Shown here piece by piece: positions 18,200 through 28,096 of a stretch of DNA of 64,000 nt; position 1 is the first letter of the stretch, and each line of letters opens with the position of its first letter. The position numbers were made by a program, and so were the translations under genes. The stretch spans positions 456,615 through 520,614 of the forward strand of contig NZ_CP005085.1 in NCBI RefSeq assembly GCF_001563265.1. The letters run 5' to 3'. The notes under the pieces are model-generated. The model ran no database searches. It saw only the letters and a list, made by a program, of their open reading frames with translations, and was not told the DNA's origin. The DNA comes from Sphingobium sp. TKS. GTDB lineage: Bacteria; Pseudomonadota; Alphaproteobacteria; Sphingomonadales; Sphingomonadaceae.

Positions 18200-21100
18200 A
18201 TGCGTTTCTCCCGCCTTTCCCTCGAACGTTACGGCCGCTTCGCGGACTGCGAGCTAAACTTTCGGTCCGGCGACCCCGACCTCCACATCATCTATGGGGC
18301 GAACGAAGCCGGCAAGACGACCTCGCTGGCGGCGGTGTCAGACCTCCTTTTCGGATTCCCCCAGCGGTCGCCGTACAACTTCATGTTCGATTACATCCTC
18401 CTCAGGGTCGGTGCGGTACTGGAGGACGGTAGTCGGACGTTCGCGTGCCGCCGGAAAAAGGGTACGGCCGGCACGCTGCTTGACACGAATGACGCAGCGA
18501 TCGACGAGGCTCCCCTTGCCTCGATGCTGAAAGGGCAGACCCGCGAAACCTTCAGCCTCTCCTTCAGTCTCGACCAGGATGCCCTGCGCTCGGGAGGCAA
18601 GGCAATGGTAGAAGCCAAGAACGACCTCGGCCGCACGTTGTTCGCCGCGGGTTCTGGCCTCACCGGCGTCGCCGACGAGCTCAAGAAGCTCGAAGGCGAG
18701 GCCGATGCCATCTGGGCGCCTACGACGTCCCAGCGACGCAGCTTTACCTTCGCGCACCGCCAGCTCGCCGAAGCCACCAAGACGATCCGAGACGCAGCTC
18801 TCAAGCCCAAGTCCTGGTCTGACGCACGGAACGCGATGCTGGAGGCACAGGCCGCACTCAATCTGGCTCGAGACGCCCGCGACGTGGTCCAAACGGAGCT
18901 GAGGGCTGCAGACCGCGTAAGGCGGCTCGCCCCGCTCGTACGGCTGCGCGACGAGCAGACCGAGACCCTGCTCGGCTACGAAACCATCGTTGATCTCAGT
19001 GTGCAACGCGAGGACGAGGCGGAACGCGTGATCCGCGAGGCCGAGGAGGCCCAGCGCCAGAGGTCGACCGCAGAGCAGCTAAAGGCTGACGCGGAAAACC
19101 GTCGGGACAAAATCGAGGCCGATCCGACCCTTTTGGAAAAGGCGGACGAGATCGACCAGCTCATCGCGGACGGGGGCTCCGTCGCGAAGGCCGCGCAGGA
19201 TCTAGTCCGGCGCGAGGCGGAGCTCGTCGTCGCGGAGGCGCTGACTCGCCGTTTGAGGGCCGAAGCGGGACCCAACGCGGACGCCACACCTTCACGCGCT
19301 TTGGCGGCAAAGTTGCGCGACCTCTCCCGGACTCACGGCGAGAACGCCGCCGCGAGAAGGCAGATCGCCGAGAGCCGGAACGATCTCGACGACCGAAGGA
19401 AGCGCGCGCAGGACCGGCTCGATGGTGCATCGGCCGCCGCGGCTTCCGAGGCGCTCATTGATGCGGTCGACGCCGCACGCGCGCTCGGATCGGATGCCGA
19501 CGCTCGTTGCGAAGGAGCCGGCCTTAGGGTCGAAGCGTTGGCATCGTCGCTGCCCGCCCTGCTCACCCGCCTTTCGCCGTGGACGGGCGGAATCGACGAG
19601 CTGCTGGTGCTACCCGAGGTGGGCGACGAGGAGATCGAGTCCGCACGTAGCGAACTGGCCGAAATTCTCGGCCAAGTTCGCCGTGAAGAGGAGCAGCTCC
19701 GGCACTGGACCGAAGAGGCCGAGAAGGTTGCGCTGGAGATTGGCCAACTCGCGACCGGCACCGTCGTGTCCGAGGACGAGATCGCATCGGTCCGTTTGAG
19801 CCGCCAGGACTGCTGGCAACCCATCCGTGAGAATGTCCTTGCGGGGACCCCACTCGGGTCTCCAGAAGCGGCCGTAGCCGACTACGAGACAAGCGTGTCC
19901 CGTGTGGACGAGAAGATGGTCCTCCGTTTTTCGCTGGCCGAGGAGTCGAGCCGCCTCTCCGTGCTCGAGCGGTCCAAGGCGTCGCACGATCTTCAGGCCA
20001 AACAAGCGCAGGGCCGGATTGAAGATGCCCGCAAGCGTTATGGAGAAGCAGCGGAGGCATGGGCGGCGCGATTGACCGCGGCCGGCCTGCCAGCCCTCGA
20101 GCCCACCCGTTTCCTAACCTGGCGGTCGGCGCGGGACGCGGCGGTCGAGGCCCATCGCGATGGCTTGACGTTGCGGGCCGATCTCGCTTCCATTGTCGGA
20201 CGGCGTGACCGGTGCCGGGCCGCGCTGGCGCAGGCGTTGGAGGTTGCGGACGCCGGCGGACCGTTAACGCCGGTACTCGCGGCAGCCGAGCGGAAGCGGG
20301 CTGAATACGAGGATTTTACGCAACAGCGCCGTCTTGCCGCAGAACAGTTGGACCAGATCGCCGCGGAGGCCTCCGCCCTCGACCGGCGGCACCAGCGCCT
20401 CGACGATGAGGACGCGTCGAACGTCACCTCCTGGCGAGAAGTAATGGACGAAGCCGGTCTGCAGCTGGACATCGTCACTTGCGGTGCGGTTCTGGAACTA
20501 CTCGATGATCTTCGTGGCGCCATCGCGGCAGAGGCAGACCTGCGCAGGAGGGTCGAGACGATCCGCAGGGACGCCAGCAATCACATGGAGCGGGTAGAGA
20601 AGTTGTCCGATGGCTCCAACGTTCCCGCGGGCGACACGGCGACGCGGCTTGGCGCTCTAAGGAATTGCCTCACGGCGGCCAGGTCGGCCGCCACGCTGAT
20701 CGATTCGCTGGATGAGGAAGCGCGCCGCCGCGCGGATCAGTTCGAGGAGGCTTCGGCGAAGCTCGCCACGGCCGACGCGGCGCTGGCCCCCGCGCTCGCT
20801 GAAACCAAATCGACGGATCGCGCGGAATTATCGGAAGCGATCGAACGGTCGCGCGCGAAGCGCCGGCTGACGGTGGAGCGGGCCGCCATAGAACGCAGGA
20901 TCGTCGAGGAAGGGGACGGCTTCACGCTGGACGAACTCGTCGCCGCAGTCGCCGCTTCTAATCCTGACCAAATCGCGAGCCACGTCTCGTCGCTGGATGC
21001 ACGGTTGGGGGAATTGAACGACGAGGTGGCCGCAGCGGCTACGGCGCATGGCCACGCCAGATCTGCTTTCACCGCCCTCGACGCGGGCGGGACAGCCGCG

Positions 21101-21640
21101 GTGGACGCGGCATCGGACGCGGAACAGGCGAAGGCCGAGCTTGAAGTCCTTGCCGAACAGTACATCCTGAAGCGTGCTCAGGCGCTGACGTTGAAGTGGG
21201 CGATCGAGAAATACCGCGAAAGACATCAAGATCCGTTGCTGTTGCGCGCCGGCGATTTGTTCTCGATTCTGACCGCCGGCCGCTATGCCGCGCTACGAGT
21301 GGACGCCGACGGAAGCGTCCCGCGGCTGCTGGGCCTGAGGGACGATCGACGCACAATGGTGGAGGTGGGCGCCATGAGCGAGGGCACCACCGACCAGCTC
21401 TTCCTCGCCCTTAGGCTGGCGGCGCTGGAGCAATCGGTGAAGGCTGGGGTCAACCTGCCGTTTCTCGCCGATGACTTGTTCGTGAACTTCGACGACGAGC
21501 GCGCCGAAGCGGGGTTCAGGGTGCTCGCCGAGGTGGCCTGTTCCACGCAGGTCCTGTTCTTCACGCACCATCCCCACCTTGTCGAGATTGCCAAGTCCGT
21601 TGTCGGTGACGACCTCCACTCGAAGTGCGAGCTCGCTTGA
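18200..21640 (+). CDS. YhaN/SbcC-like SMC-type AAA ATPase
   Basis: A 1,146-residue ATPase partner of the phosphoesterase. Walker A (IYGANEAGKTTS) is at residues 31-42. The Walker B/D-loop FLADDLFVNFDDE lies near residue 1090, followed by the H-loop FFTHHPHLVEIA, so the two ATPase halves sit at the ends of the chain. About 900 residues between them are heptad-rich coiled coil with many Arg/Glu/Ala. The signature region is MSEGTTDQLFLALRLAAL. The FGFPQRSPYNF segment after Walker A is typical of YhaN rather than classical SbcC. It probably forms a DNA-end-processing complex; in this context a defence role is plausible but inferred. Confidence 0.82.
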   Translation: MRFSRLSLERYGRFADCELNFRSGDPDLHIIYGANEAGKTTSLAAVSDLLFGFPQRSPYNFMFDYILLRVGAVLEDGSRTFACRRKKGTAGTLLDTNDAAIDEAPLASMLKGQTRETFSLSFSLDQDALRSGGKAMVEAKNDLGRTLFAAGSGLTGVADELKKLEGEADAIWAPTTSQRRSFTFAHRQLAEATKTIRDAALKPKSWSDARNAMLEAQAALNLARDARDVVQTELRAADRVRRLAPLVRLRDEQTETLLGYETIVDLSVQREDEAERVIREAEEAQRQRSTAEQLKADAENRRDKIEADPTLLEKADEIDQLIADGGSVAKAAQDLVRREAELVVAEALTRRLRAEAGPNADATPSRALAAKLRDLSRTHGENAAARRQIAESRNDLDDRRKRAQDRLDGASAAAASEALIDAVDAARALGSDADARCEGAGLRVEALASSLPALLTRLSPWTGGIDELLVLPEVGDEEIESARSELAEILGQVRREEEQLRHWTEEAEKVALEIGQLATGTVVSEDEIASVRLSRQDCWQPIRENVLAGTPLGSPEAAVADYETSVSRVDEKMVLRFSLAEESSRLSVLERSKASHDLQAKQAQGRIEDARKRYGEAAEAWAARLTAAGLPALEPTRFLTWRSARDAAVEAHRDGLTLRADLASIVGRRDRCRAALAQALEVADAGGPLTPVLAAAERKRAEYEDFTQQRRLAAEQLDQIAAEASALDRRHQRLDDEDASNVTSWREVMDEAGLQLDIVTCGAVLELLDDLRGAIAAEADLRRRVETIRRDASNHMERVEKLSDGSNVPAGDTATRLGALRNCLTAARSAATLIDSLDEEARRRADQFEEASAKLATADAALAPALAETKSTDRAELSEAIERSRAKRRLTVERAAIERRIVEEGDGFTLDELVAAVAASNPDQIASHVSSLDARLGELNDEVAAAATAHGHARSAFTALDAGGTAAVDAASDAEQAKAELEVLAEQYILKRAQALTLKWAIEKYRERHQDPLLLRAGDLFSILTAGRYAALRVDADGSVPRLLGLRDDRRTMVEVGAMSEGTTDQLFLALRLAALEQSVKAGVNLPFLADDLFVNFDDERAEAGFRVLAEVACSTQVLFFTHHPHLVEIAKSVVGDDLHSKCELA

Positions 21641-21799
21641 CGCGATGCGGCTAGAGGACAGCGCCATGATCATCTTCGGGACCGATCCTTGGTTCCGCCG
21701 TGCGGACGTCCAGGTGATCGGCGCCCAAGCCGATGGCGTCGGGCGCGCTGACGCTAGGGTTCATCGCCCGGGTTATATAGCGCCAAAATAGGGGGGAAA

Positions 21800-23866
21800 A
21801 TGCGCATCAACCGAGCTAAGATTGAAAACTTCAGGCTCCTCCGCGACGTGGAGATCGGTTTCGAAGAACAGACGACGCTCATCGTTGGCCGCAACAACAG
21901 CGGCAAGACGTCGATCGCCGAGCTGTTCCGGCGCTTGCTGTCCGATCGCGCCCTGAGTTTCCGCCTCGAAGATTTTTCGCTCGGGTGTCACGAATGCTTT
22001 TGGACATCGCTTGTGTCTTTCCGCGCGCAGCAAGATTCGTCCGAGACGCTCGGACAGTTGCCAGCAATCAAGCTCGTGCTCGATATCGGCTATGACGTCG
22101 ATGCGGCCGATCTTGGGCCGCTTAGCGAGTGCATCATCGACTTGAATCCCGATTGCCACGAGGCCCGGCTGGAGTTCCGGTTCGCGCCGAAGGCCAATGC
22201 GCTACAGGCGTTGTTCGTTGATTTAACGGAGCCGCTCGAAGATCCGGAGGCGGACCGCGCCCGGCTCTACCGCGAACTCGGAAATCGCATTGCCTCGGCC
22301 TATGCCGGATCGCTGGAAGCGGTCGATCCGAACGACCCGACCAACCGGAAGACACTGGAACCAAAGATCCTGTCCGCGCTCGTCGGCGGCGGCTTCATCA
22401 ATGCCCAGCGCGGGCTGGATGACGATACATTCCGCGAGCGCGACGTGCTCGGCAAGGTGGTCGAGGTGCTCTTCCAATCGGCATTGACGGACGAACTGGA
22501 TCCAACGCGACGCAGCACCGCCGAGCAGCTCAAGGAGGCGGTCGATCAGATCCAGGGCGATCTGCATATCGGTTTTAACGCCAAGCTGACCTCACTGCTG
22601 CCCACGTTCGACCTGTTTGGATATCCTGGCCTTGTAGACCCGGGATTGGTGACAGAGACCAGCTTCGACGTCGACAAGCTGCTCAGCAACCACACGCGCC
22701 TGCGCTACCGGGGCGTGAACGGCGTAACCCTGCCCGAAACCTACAATGGCCTCGGCGCGCGCAACCTCGTTTACATGCTACTACAGCTCCTGCGCTTCTT
22801 CCGCGAGTTCCAGGGAACGCCAACAGCGGCCGGCGTGCATCTAATCTTTATCGAGGAGCCCGAGGCGCATCTGCATCCCCAGATGCAGGAGGTGTTCATA
22901 CGCCAGCTGGAGTACATCGCCAACGCGTTCGTCGCCCAATTGAACGCCGACCGTCCGTGGCCGGTCCAGTTCGTCGTCACCACCCACTCGCCCCACATGG
23001 CGAACGAAGCCCGCTTCGAGAGCCTCCGCTATTTTCTGTCGGTTACCGACGGCCCGGGCCTCCGGCGCTCAGTTGTGAAGGATCTCCGGCAGGGTATGGG
23101 CGGCGCGCCGGAAGAGGATCGCAATTTTCTTCATCAATATCTCACGCTATCCCGCTGCGACCTTTTCTTTGCGGACAAGGCGGTGCTGATCGAAGGAACC
23201 GCTGAACGCCTTCTCCTTCCGGCGATGATCCGCAAGACCGACGCTGCCGCGCAAGGCGAGCCGCAACTAAGCAGTCAGTACCTCACTGTCATGGAGGTCG
23301 GCGGCGCCTACGCCCATCGCTTCTTCGGCCTGCTGGCGTTCCTCGAGTTGCGCACGCTGATCATCACCGATATCGATTCCGTTGCGCCCGGGGCCAAGAA
23401 CAAGCGCGTGGCGGTTCGTGTGGCCGAGGGCACATTCACCAGCAATGCCTGTATCAAAAGCTGGTACGAGCCCGACGTGAGCCCAGCCCAGCTGCTCGAC
23501 AAGTCGACCGAGGAGAAGACCGACGGCGGACGACGGCTCGCCTATCAGATCCCCGAGCAGGATGGCGGTCCATGTGCTCGCAGCTTTGAGGATGCCTTCA
23601 TCCTCGCCAATCCAGAACTCTTCGATCTCGGCGAGGGCGACCAGGCGACGCTCGCCTATGAGCATGCGGCCGAACAGAAAAAGTCCAGCTTTGCGCTTGA
23701 ACATGCGATCGTAAACACCGAGTGGCGGACGCCGCGCTACATCGGCGAAGGGTTGCGGTGGCTTGCCCAAGGCAATCCAGCGCCGACCCTCGGGCCAGAC
23801 GCGATCGCCGCCGAGTTGGTCGCCGAAGTGATTGACGCGGCTGATGGGGCCCAGGTCGATGGCTGA
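21800..23866 (+). CDS. OLD-family ATPase-TOPRIM nuclease (GajA-like)
   Basis: A 688-residue class 2 OLD nuclease. The ATPase has Walker A LIVGRNNSGKTSIAEL near residue 32, Walker B LIFIEEPEAHLHPQMQ and the H-loop VVTTHSPHMANEA. The C-terminal TOPRIM domain has its Glu in KAVLIEGTAERLLLPA and its Asp pair in LRTLIITDIDSV. An adjacent, overlapping UvrD-like helicase gene is the hallmark of the Gabija anti-phage system, where GajA nicks DNA when nucleotide levels fall. It is larger than the best-known GajA (about 580 residues), so it is a divergent member. The ATG follows an AGGGGGGAA ribosome site. Confidence 0.85.
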   Translation: MRINRAKIENFRLLRDVEIGFEEQTTLIVGRNNSGKTSIAELFRRLLSDRALSFRLEDFSLGCHECFWTSLVSFRAQQDSSETLGQLPAIKLVLDIGYDVDAADLGPLSECIIDLNPDCHEARLEFRFAPKANALQALFVDLTEPLEDPEADRARLYRELGNRIASAYAGSLEAVDPNDPTNRKTLEPKILSALVGGGFINAQRGLDDDTFRERDVLGKVVEVLFQSALTDELDPTRRSTAEQLKEAVDQIQGDLHIGFNAKLTSLLPTFDLFGYPGLVDPGLVTETSFDVDKLLSNHTRLRYRGVNGVTLPETYNGLGARNLVYMLLQLLRFFREFQGTPTAAGVHLIFIEEPEAHLHPQMQEVFIRQLEYIANAFVAQLNADRPWPVQFVVTTHSPHMANEARFESLRYFLSVTDGPGLRRSVVKDLRQGMGGAPEEDRNFLHQYLTLSRCDLFFADKAVLIEGTAERLLLPAMIRKTDAAAQGEPQLSSQYLTVMEVGGAYAHRFFGLLAFLELRTLIITDIDSVAPGAKNKRVAVRVAEGTFTSNACIKSWYEPDVSPAQLLDKSTEEKTDGGRRLAYQIPEQDGGPCARSFEDAFILANPELFDLGEGDQATLAYEHAAEQKKSSFALEHAIVNTEWRTPRYIGEGLRWLAQGNPAPTLGPDAIAAELVAEVIDAADGAQVDG

Positions 23867-25631
23867 CGAAGAGACCGCCGCCGACGCGGCCGGCCGCCTT
23901 GCACTTGAGCGTGTCTATGCGTGCTTCGATGCCGGACAAAGCTTCCGGCTCGAGGCAGGCGCGGGCGCAGGCAAGACATATTCCCTAGAAAAGGCGCTGC
24001 GCCGCCTGATCGAACTTCGCGGTACGGAACTTGTGCGTAAGCGCCAACAGATTGGTTGCATCACGTTCACGAACGTGGCGAAGGATGAGATTATCGCGCG
24101 CGTTCAGGCCCACCCGGCGGTTCGGCCGGAGACCATTCACGGATTTTGTTGGTCAGTATTGCAGGACTTTCAGCCCCAGCTCCGCGCGATCGTGCCTGAC
24201 TTGCCGGGATGGGGAGAACGTCTCGCCGATGCCGGGGTGGGGGGGCTAGGCGCGAGGAAGGTCAATTACGACCTCGGCTATCCCCGGGTGACGCCAGACG
24301 AGGTGTCATTGAAGCACGAAGACGTGCTGACGCTGATGACGGAGCTGCTGGCACGGCCCAAGTTTCGCTTAGTGCTAGCGAAGCGCTATCCCGTGCTGCT
24401 GATTGACGAATATCAGGACACCGATGCGGGCTTCGTAGAGGCTCTAAAGCAGCATTTCCTAGGTACGGGTACGGGGCCTATCATTGGCCTGTTCGGCGAC
24501 CATTGGCAGAAGATCTACGGTGAGGGATGCGGTGCGGTCGAGCACGCAGCACTCGAGGTGATCGACAAAAACGCCAATTTCCGATCCGCCGAACCCATCG
24601 TCGCGGTGCTCAATCGCATGCGACCCGATCTCGAACAGATCCCCAGCGACCCGGATGCGCCGGGTGAGGCTCGAATCTTTCACACGAATGCATGGCCGGG
24701 CCAGCGCCGAACGGGCCAGGGCGGTGGTCACTGGACTGGCGACACGAGCCCCGAGGCGGCACGCGCCTATCTCGATCACCTGAAGCAGCGATTGTCGGAT
24801 GAGGGCTGGGACTTTGCCGTCGAACGCACCAAGATCCTGATGCTCAGCCACAGCGTGCTGGCGAAGGAACAGGGCTATCCGACCATCCAGAGCATTTATG
24901 GCCAGTTCAACGATGCCTGGCTCAAGAAAGAAGACCCCCACATCAAATTTCTGGCCGACCAGCTCGAGCCAGCATGCGCGGCCTTTCAGGCGAAGCGCTA
25001 TGGCGAGATGTTTGAGAGCCTAGGCGCCGGCAGGCCGTGCATCCGTCGGCATCACGACAAGGTCGCATGGACGCAGTCTCTCGAACAGCTTATCCAATTG
25101 CGAGCGACCGGCACGATCGGCGCCGTCATCGACCTCATCAAAGGCCAGGCTCACATGCATCTGCCCGAGGCGGTGCTGGACCGCGAGCAACGCTTGGCCG
25201 ACGCCGGACCCGAACCGGTCGAAGGCGAGTCTCGGAGGATCGCCCAGCTGCGAAGGCTACGGGACGTCGCCTACACCGAGCTGATGGCGGTGGATGCGTT
25301 CATCGATGGTCACACGCCCTTCGCCACCAAGCACGGCGTGAAGGGTGCGGAGTTCGAGAACGTGCTCGTCATCGTCGGCCGTGGCTGGAACAAGTATAAT
25401 TTCGCGCAGATGCTGGAACGGCTCGACCCAGGCCCCCCGGCAGACAAGGTCGAATCCTTCGAGAGCAATCGCAACCTGTTCTACGTCGCGTGCTCCAGAC
25501 CGAAGCGCCGATTGGCGCTGTTGTTCACCCAGATTCTAAGCGAGCTCGCGATGGCGAAGGTGACAGCTTTGTTCGGCGAGGCCAATGTGATCCCGCTTCC
25601 AGCAGATCCCGCGGGCGGGGCCGCGCCATGA
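23859..25631 (+). CDS. UvrD/Rep-like helicase (GajB-like)
   Basis: A 590-residue superfamily 1 helicase. Walker A is LEAGAGAGKTYSLEKAL near residue 31. Motif Ia is IGCITFTNVAKDEI and motif II is LLIDEYQDTDAGFVE. Motif III is GLFGDHWQKIYG. The last motifs include HGVKGAEFENVLVIVG and NRNLFYVACSRPKRRLALL. It overlaps the OLD nuclease gene by 8 bp, so the two are translated together as a Gabija-type pair. ATG 23859 is preferred over ATG 23844 and TTG 23832 in the same frame; this choice is uncertain. Confidence 0.83.
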   Translation: MADEETAADAAGRLALERVYACFDAGQSFRLEAGAGAGKTYSLEKALRRLIELRGTELVRKRQQIGCITFTNVAKDEIIARVQAHPAVRPETIHGFCWSVLQDFQPQLRAIVPDLPGWGERLADAGVGGLGARKVNYDLGYPRVTPDEVSLKHEDVLTLMTELLARPKFRLVLAKRYPVLLIDEYQDTDAGFVEALKQHFLGTGTGPIIGLFGDHWQKIYGEGCGAVEHAALEVIDKNANFRSAEPIVAVLNRMRPDLEQIPSDPDAPGEARIFHTNAWPGQRRTGQGGGHWTGDTSPEAARAYLDHLKQRLSDEGWDFAVERTKILMLSHSVLAKEQGYPTIQSIYGQFNDAWLKKEDPHIKFLADQLEPACAAFQAKRYGEMFESLGAGRPCIRRHHDKVAWTQSLEQLIQLRATGTIGAVIDLIKGQAHMHLPEAVLDREQRLADAGPEPVEGESRRIAQLRRLRDVAYTELMAVDAFIDGHTPFATKHGVKGAEFENVLVIVGRGWNKYNFAQMLERLDPGPPADKVESFESNRNLFYVACSRPKRRLALLFTQILSELAMAKVTALFGEANVIPLPADPAGGAAP

Positions 25632-25962
25632 CCAAGGGAGAGGCACCACCGATGGTGACGATCGCTGCCTAAACGGACCACGATCTTAGCCAGATTTTCT
25701 CTTGGCTCGAAGCGGAGCCGCCGCGGGAGACAGCACCTCTCATCCCAACAACAGCATGATCGCGAAGAGACACAATGCCGGCGAGCTCATCGTCCTGAAG
25801 GCCGGCAACGACATCGCGGCTTTCGCGCTCGGCGCTTTCGATCTCATCGATATCTTTAAGACCAAGCCGCCGTTCAGACGGATCGGCATCGGCCGGACGC
25901 TGGCGCACTATTGAATCAGTCGAACTGCGGATACCGATAAGTAACCCCTTCCTATCCACTCA
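25632..25962 (+). other. Non-coding gap after the Gabija-like pair
   Basis: About 330 bases with no convincing gene. Short open frames exist on both strands (25702-25914 plus, 25669-25959 minus), but neither has a good ribosome site or a recognisable sequence. The boundary of the defence block probably lies here, since the next genes are on the other strand. Confidence 0.5.
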
Positions 25963-26166
25963 TCACACGGGTGGGGTGATGTCGGCCCAGTAGATGACTT
26001 CTTCCAGGATATGCATGCTTTCGGGATTTTCCCAGCCCTCACGGTCGCTATCCCATCGCCCGATCACAGGGAGGTCAACCTCCCAGAGCAGCAAGCGACG
26101 GCCGTCTTTCCGGTCTTCCGGCAAAGTGCCGATCGGCTCCCAAGGGATGTGCTTGGCGGTGATCAT
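25963..26166 (-). CDS. Small conserved-type protein of unknown function
   Basis: A 67-residue protein containing the pattern HIPWEPIGTLPEDRKDGR, LLLWEVDLPVIGRWD, GWEN, and VIYWADITPP. This 'W-x-P-I / DGR / LLW / GRW / YWADI' layout is a frequent short protein in phages and plasmids, with no assigned function. The ATG at 26166 has GAGGGA 6 bp upstream; the frame stays open further upstream but that part looks like noise. Confidence 0.6.
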   Translation of the reverse strand: MITAKHIPWEPIGTLPEDRKDGRRLLLWEVDLPVIGRWDSDREGWENPESMHILEEVIYWADITPPV

Positions 26167-26429
26167 GCAAGTTCCCTCGCTCGATTCCATTGGTCCCGCA
26201 TTTAGCCCATCTTTGTGCAGGCACGAAACCCAGCTGGTTGCCAACCTGTCGGGTTTCGGCAGCCCGAGCAGCTTTTCGGTGCGCCTTCGGCTTATGACGC
26301 CAGACTTCGGTGCGTGAGCCGCCACTCGCTTGTGCGATGCTGGCACTGATTTAACATAAGATTGATTATCAGTCTTTTATCGTTCTATTTCAAATACTTA
26401 GATTACTTGCTCATTCGCGGTCTCCGGCA

Positions 26430-27479
26430 TCAACGCCCGTTGATCGTCCCCTCGATCGCCGCCAGACCCTTCATCAACGCCTCGAATTTCGGCGGCGCGG
26501 CCATGAACATCTCCGACATCGCGCCATAGTCCCGCTCAAGCTTCTCCCAAGTCGCGCCATCGGGCGACAGGCGCAGCGTTCCAACCACGGCGGTGTCATA
26601 GGAGGCCGACCTGTCCGCGAACATCAGGCTCTTGTTGTGCACGACCTGCTCGAGCAGATCGATCCGCCCCATCGCCTCGTTCGTGATGCCCGCCTGGTCG
26701 AGCATCAGCACGTCATAATAATGGCGCGACATGCCCTCGCGCAGCTTGCCGTTATGATGGAGCGCATGAAGGATCGTGACCTTTTCCCAGAAGGTCCGCG
26801 CAACGGCCAGCGTCGGCACCTCGGTCACCGGATCCGGCAGTTCCTCGGGAAAGTCTTCGGCCAGATAGGGCAAGATCGGTCGAAGCGCGAACGGTTCCGT
26901 GTCGCCGCGGGCGCCAAATTCCAGCTTGATGCGCGGCTTGATGTAACCGCTTTCATCCGCGCCGCCGTAATTCTCGCCATAGGCGAGCCCGTAACCCGAG
27001 GTGCGCGGATAGACGAAGAGCAGCGTCTGCTGGTCCTTGTCGTCGGGATCGAGCGCCAGGCTCCAGCCCTCGGCCGTGCCGAGAGCGACTTCGATTTCGC
27101 GCGCCAGGATCGGCATGGCGACCGTGGCGACATAAGCCTGTGCCGCCGCCTTGAGCGCCTTGGTCCGGCGCTCGCGCTCCTTGCCGGTAATGTCGCTGTC
27201 CATCGGCGAGGCGACTTCGCTGAGCAGCGGCGCCGCGCGGCTGATGGTGAGGTCGATATCTTCGGAGAAGCGCGCGATGATCCCATAGGCTTTCGACAGC
27301 GAGGTCCCGCCCTTGAAGGTCATGTGACCGGCGAGGTCGGGACACATGACGAGGCGGCGTAGCGTCCAGCAGACCCAGAAATCCTTCTCGATGATGATCG
27401 GCGTCAGATCCCGCCGCGCCGCCGCTTCATCGATAAAGGCGCGCCGATCCTCGGCTGGTCTGCGTGCGAACTCATCCAT
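26430..27479 (-). CDS. AbiEii-type nucleotidyltransferase toxin
   Basis: A 349-residue type IV toxin of the AbiEii/DUF1814 nucleotidyltransferase family. The signature is HMTFKGGTSLSKAYGII followed by RFSEDIDLTIS, with IIEKDFWVCWTL before it. Such toxins transfer nucleotides to tRNA or other RNA and stop growth, giving abortive infection or plasmid stabilisation. The gene overlaps the upstream antitoxin gene by 8 bp. It is transcribed against the defence genes to its left. Confidence 0.85.
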   Translation of the reverse strand: MDEFARRPAEDRRAFIDEAAARRDLTPIIIEKDFWVCWTLRRLVMCPDLAGHMTFKGGTSLSKAYGIIARFSEDIDLTISRAAPLLSEVASPMDSDITGKERERRTKALKAAAQAYVATVAMPILAREIEVALGTAEGWSLALDPDDKDQQTLLFVYPRTSGYGLAYGENYGGADESGYIKPRIKLEFGARGDTEPFALRPILPYLAEDFPEELPDPVTEVPTLAVARTFWEKVTILHALHHNGKLREGMSRHYYDVLMLDQAGITNEAMGRIDLLEQVVHNKSLMFADRSASYDTAVVGTLRLSPDGATWEKLERDYGAMSEMFMAAPPKFEALMKGLAAIEGTINGR

Positions 27480-28080
27480 TGCGGGCGGCGCCGATCTTTA
27501 AGACGACGTCGCCCATCCATCCGGGCATCTCGGCCCTGGCCTGGGCGAGCATCCGCATGTCGCGATCATCGAGGCGGGCGGCGAAGTGCCGGATCTTGTC
27601 GCTATCGATATTGTCCTTCCCCAGATGCGCGAGCGCCTGCACGACCGCGTTGACCGAGTCCGGCGCATTGTCGAGCACCGGTGCGCGGCTGTGCTTGAGC
27701 GTCAGGCTGCGCCCGCCCGCTTGCCTGACCCGGGTGCGGCCGGTCGTGGCATAGCTGGCCCGGGCGGGAACCTGGGTCGATAGCCCGAGCCTGTTCGCCG
27801 CCGCCGCGCCCGACGGTGCGAGCTTGTCCCCGCTCTGCGTCGAGAGGGCCTTGGCGACATTGGCGGGATCGGGACTGAGCGCACCGAGCTTGTCATGCTG
27901 GCGCGGATAGTCATAAAGACCCCGGCCGATGCGCCGGATGTCGCCGGCGGTCACGAGGCGCGACAGCGCCATGTCGACCGACCCACGCGTCCCGAAGTCG
28001 ACGAAGCTCTTGGGCGTGAACACCCAGCCGCGGCCCTTGCCGCGCACGCGCTTCATGATCCGATCGGCTACCGCAGACAC
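27472..28080 (-). CDS. AbiEi-type antitoxin (DUF6088-like)
   Basis: A 202-residue protein upstream of the AbiEii toxin. The N-terminal winged helix (VFTPKSFVDFGTRGSVDMAL, then LVTAGDIRRIGRGLYDYP) is the DNA-binding domain of AbiEi antitoxins. The remainder includes NRLGLSTQVPARASYATTG and the C-terminal part characteristic of DUF6088. AbiEi-type antitoxins bind inverted repeats in their own promoter. One lies just upstream of this start. Confidence 0.82.
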   Translation of the reverse strand: MSAVADRIMKRVRGKGRGWVFTPKSFVDFGTRGSVDMALSRLVTAGDIRRIGRGLYDYPRQHDKLGALSPDPANVAKALSTQSGDKLAPSGAAAANRLGLSTQVPARASYATTGRTRVRQAGGRSLTLKHSRAPVLDNAPDSVNAVVQALAHLGKDNIDSDKIRHFAARLDDRDMRMLAQARAEMPGWMGDVVLKIGAARNG

Positions 28081-28096
28081 TGGCTGTGCTCCTATC

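Noticed and set aside
25669..25959. Two short overlapping frames after the Gabija-like pair
   Set aside because: No ribosome site or recognisable motif on either strand; composition resembles non-coding DNA.
26167..26346. Longer N-terminus for the small minus-strand protein at 25963-26166
   Set aside because: The upstream 60 residues do not look like part of the same domain, and the internal ATG has a good ribosome site.
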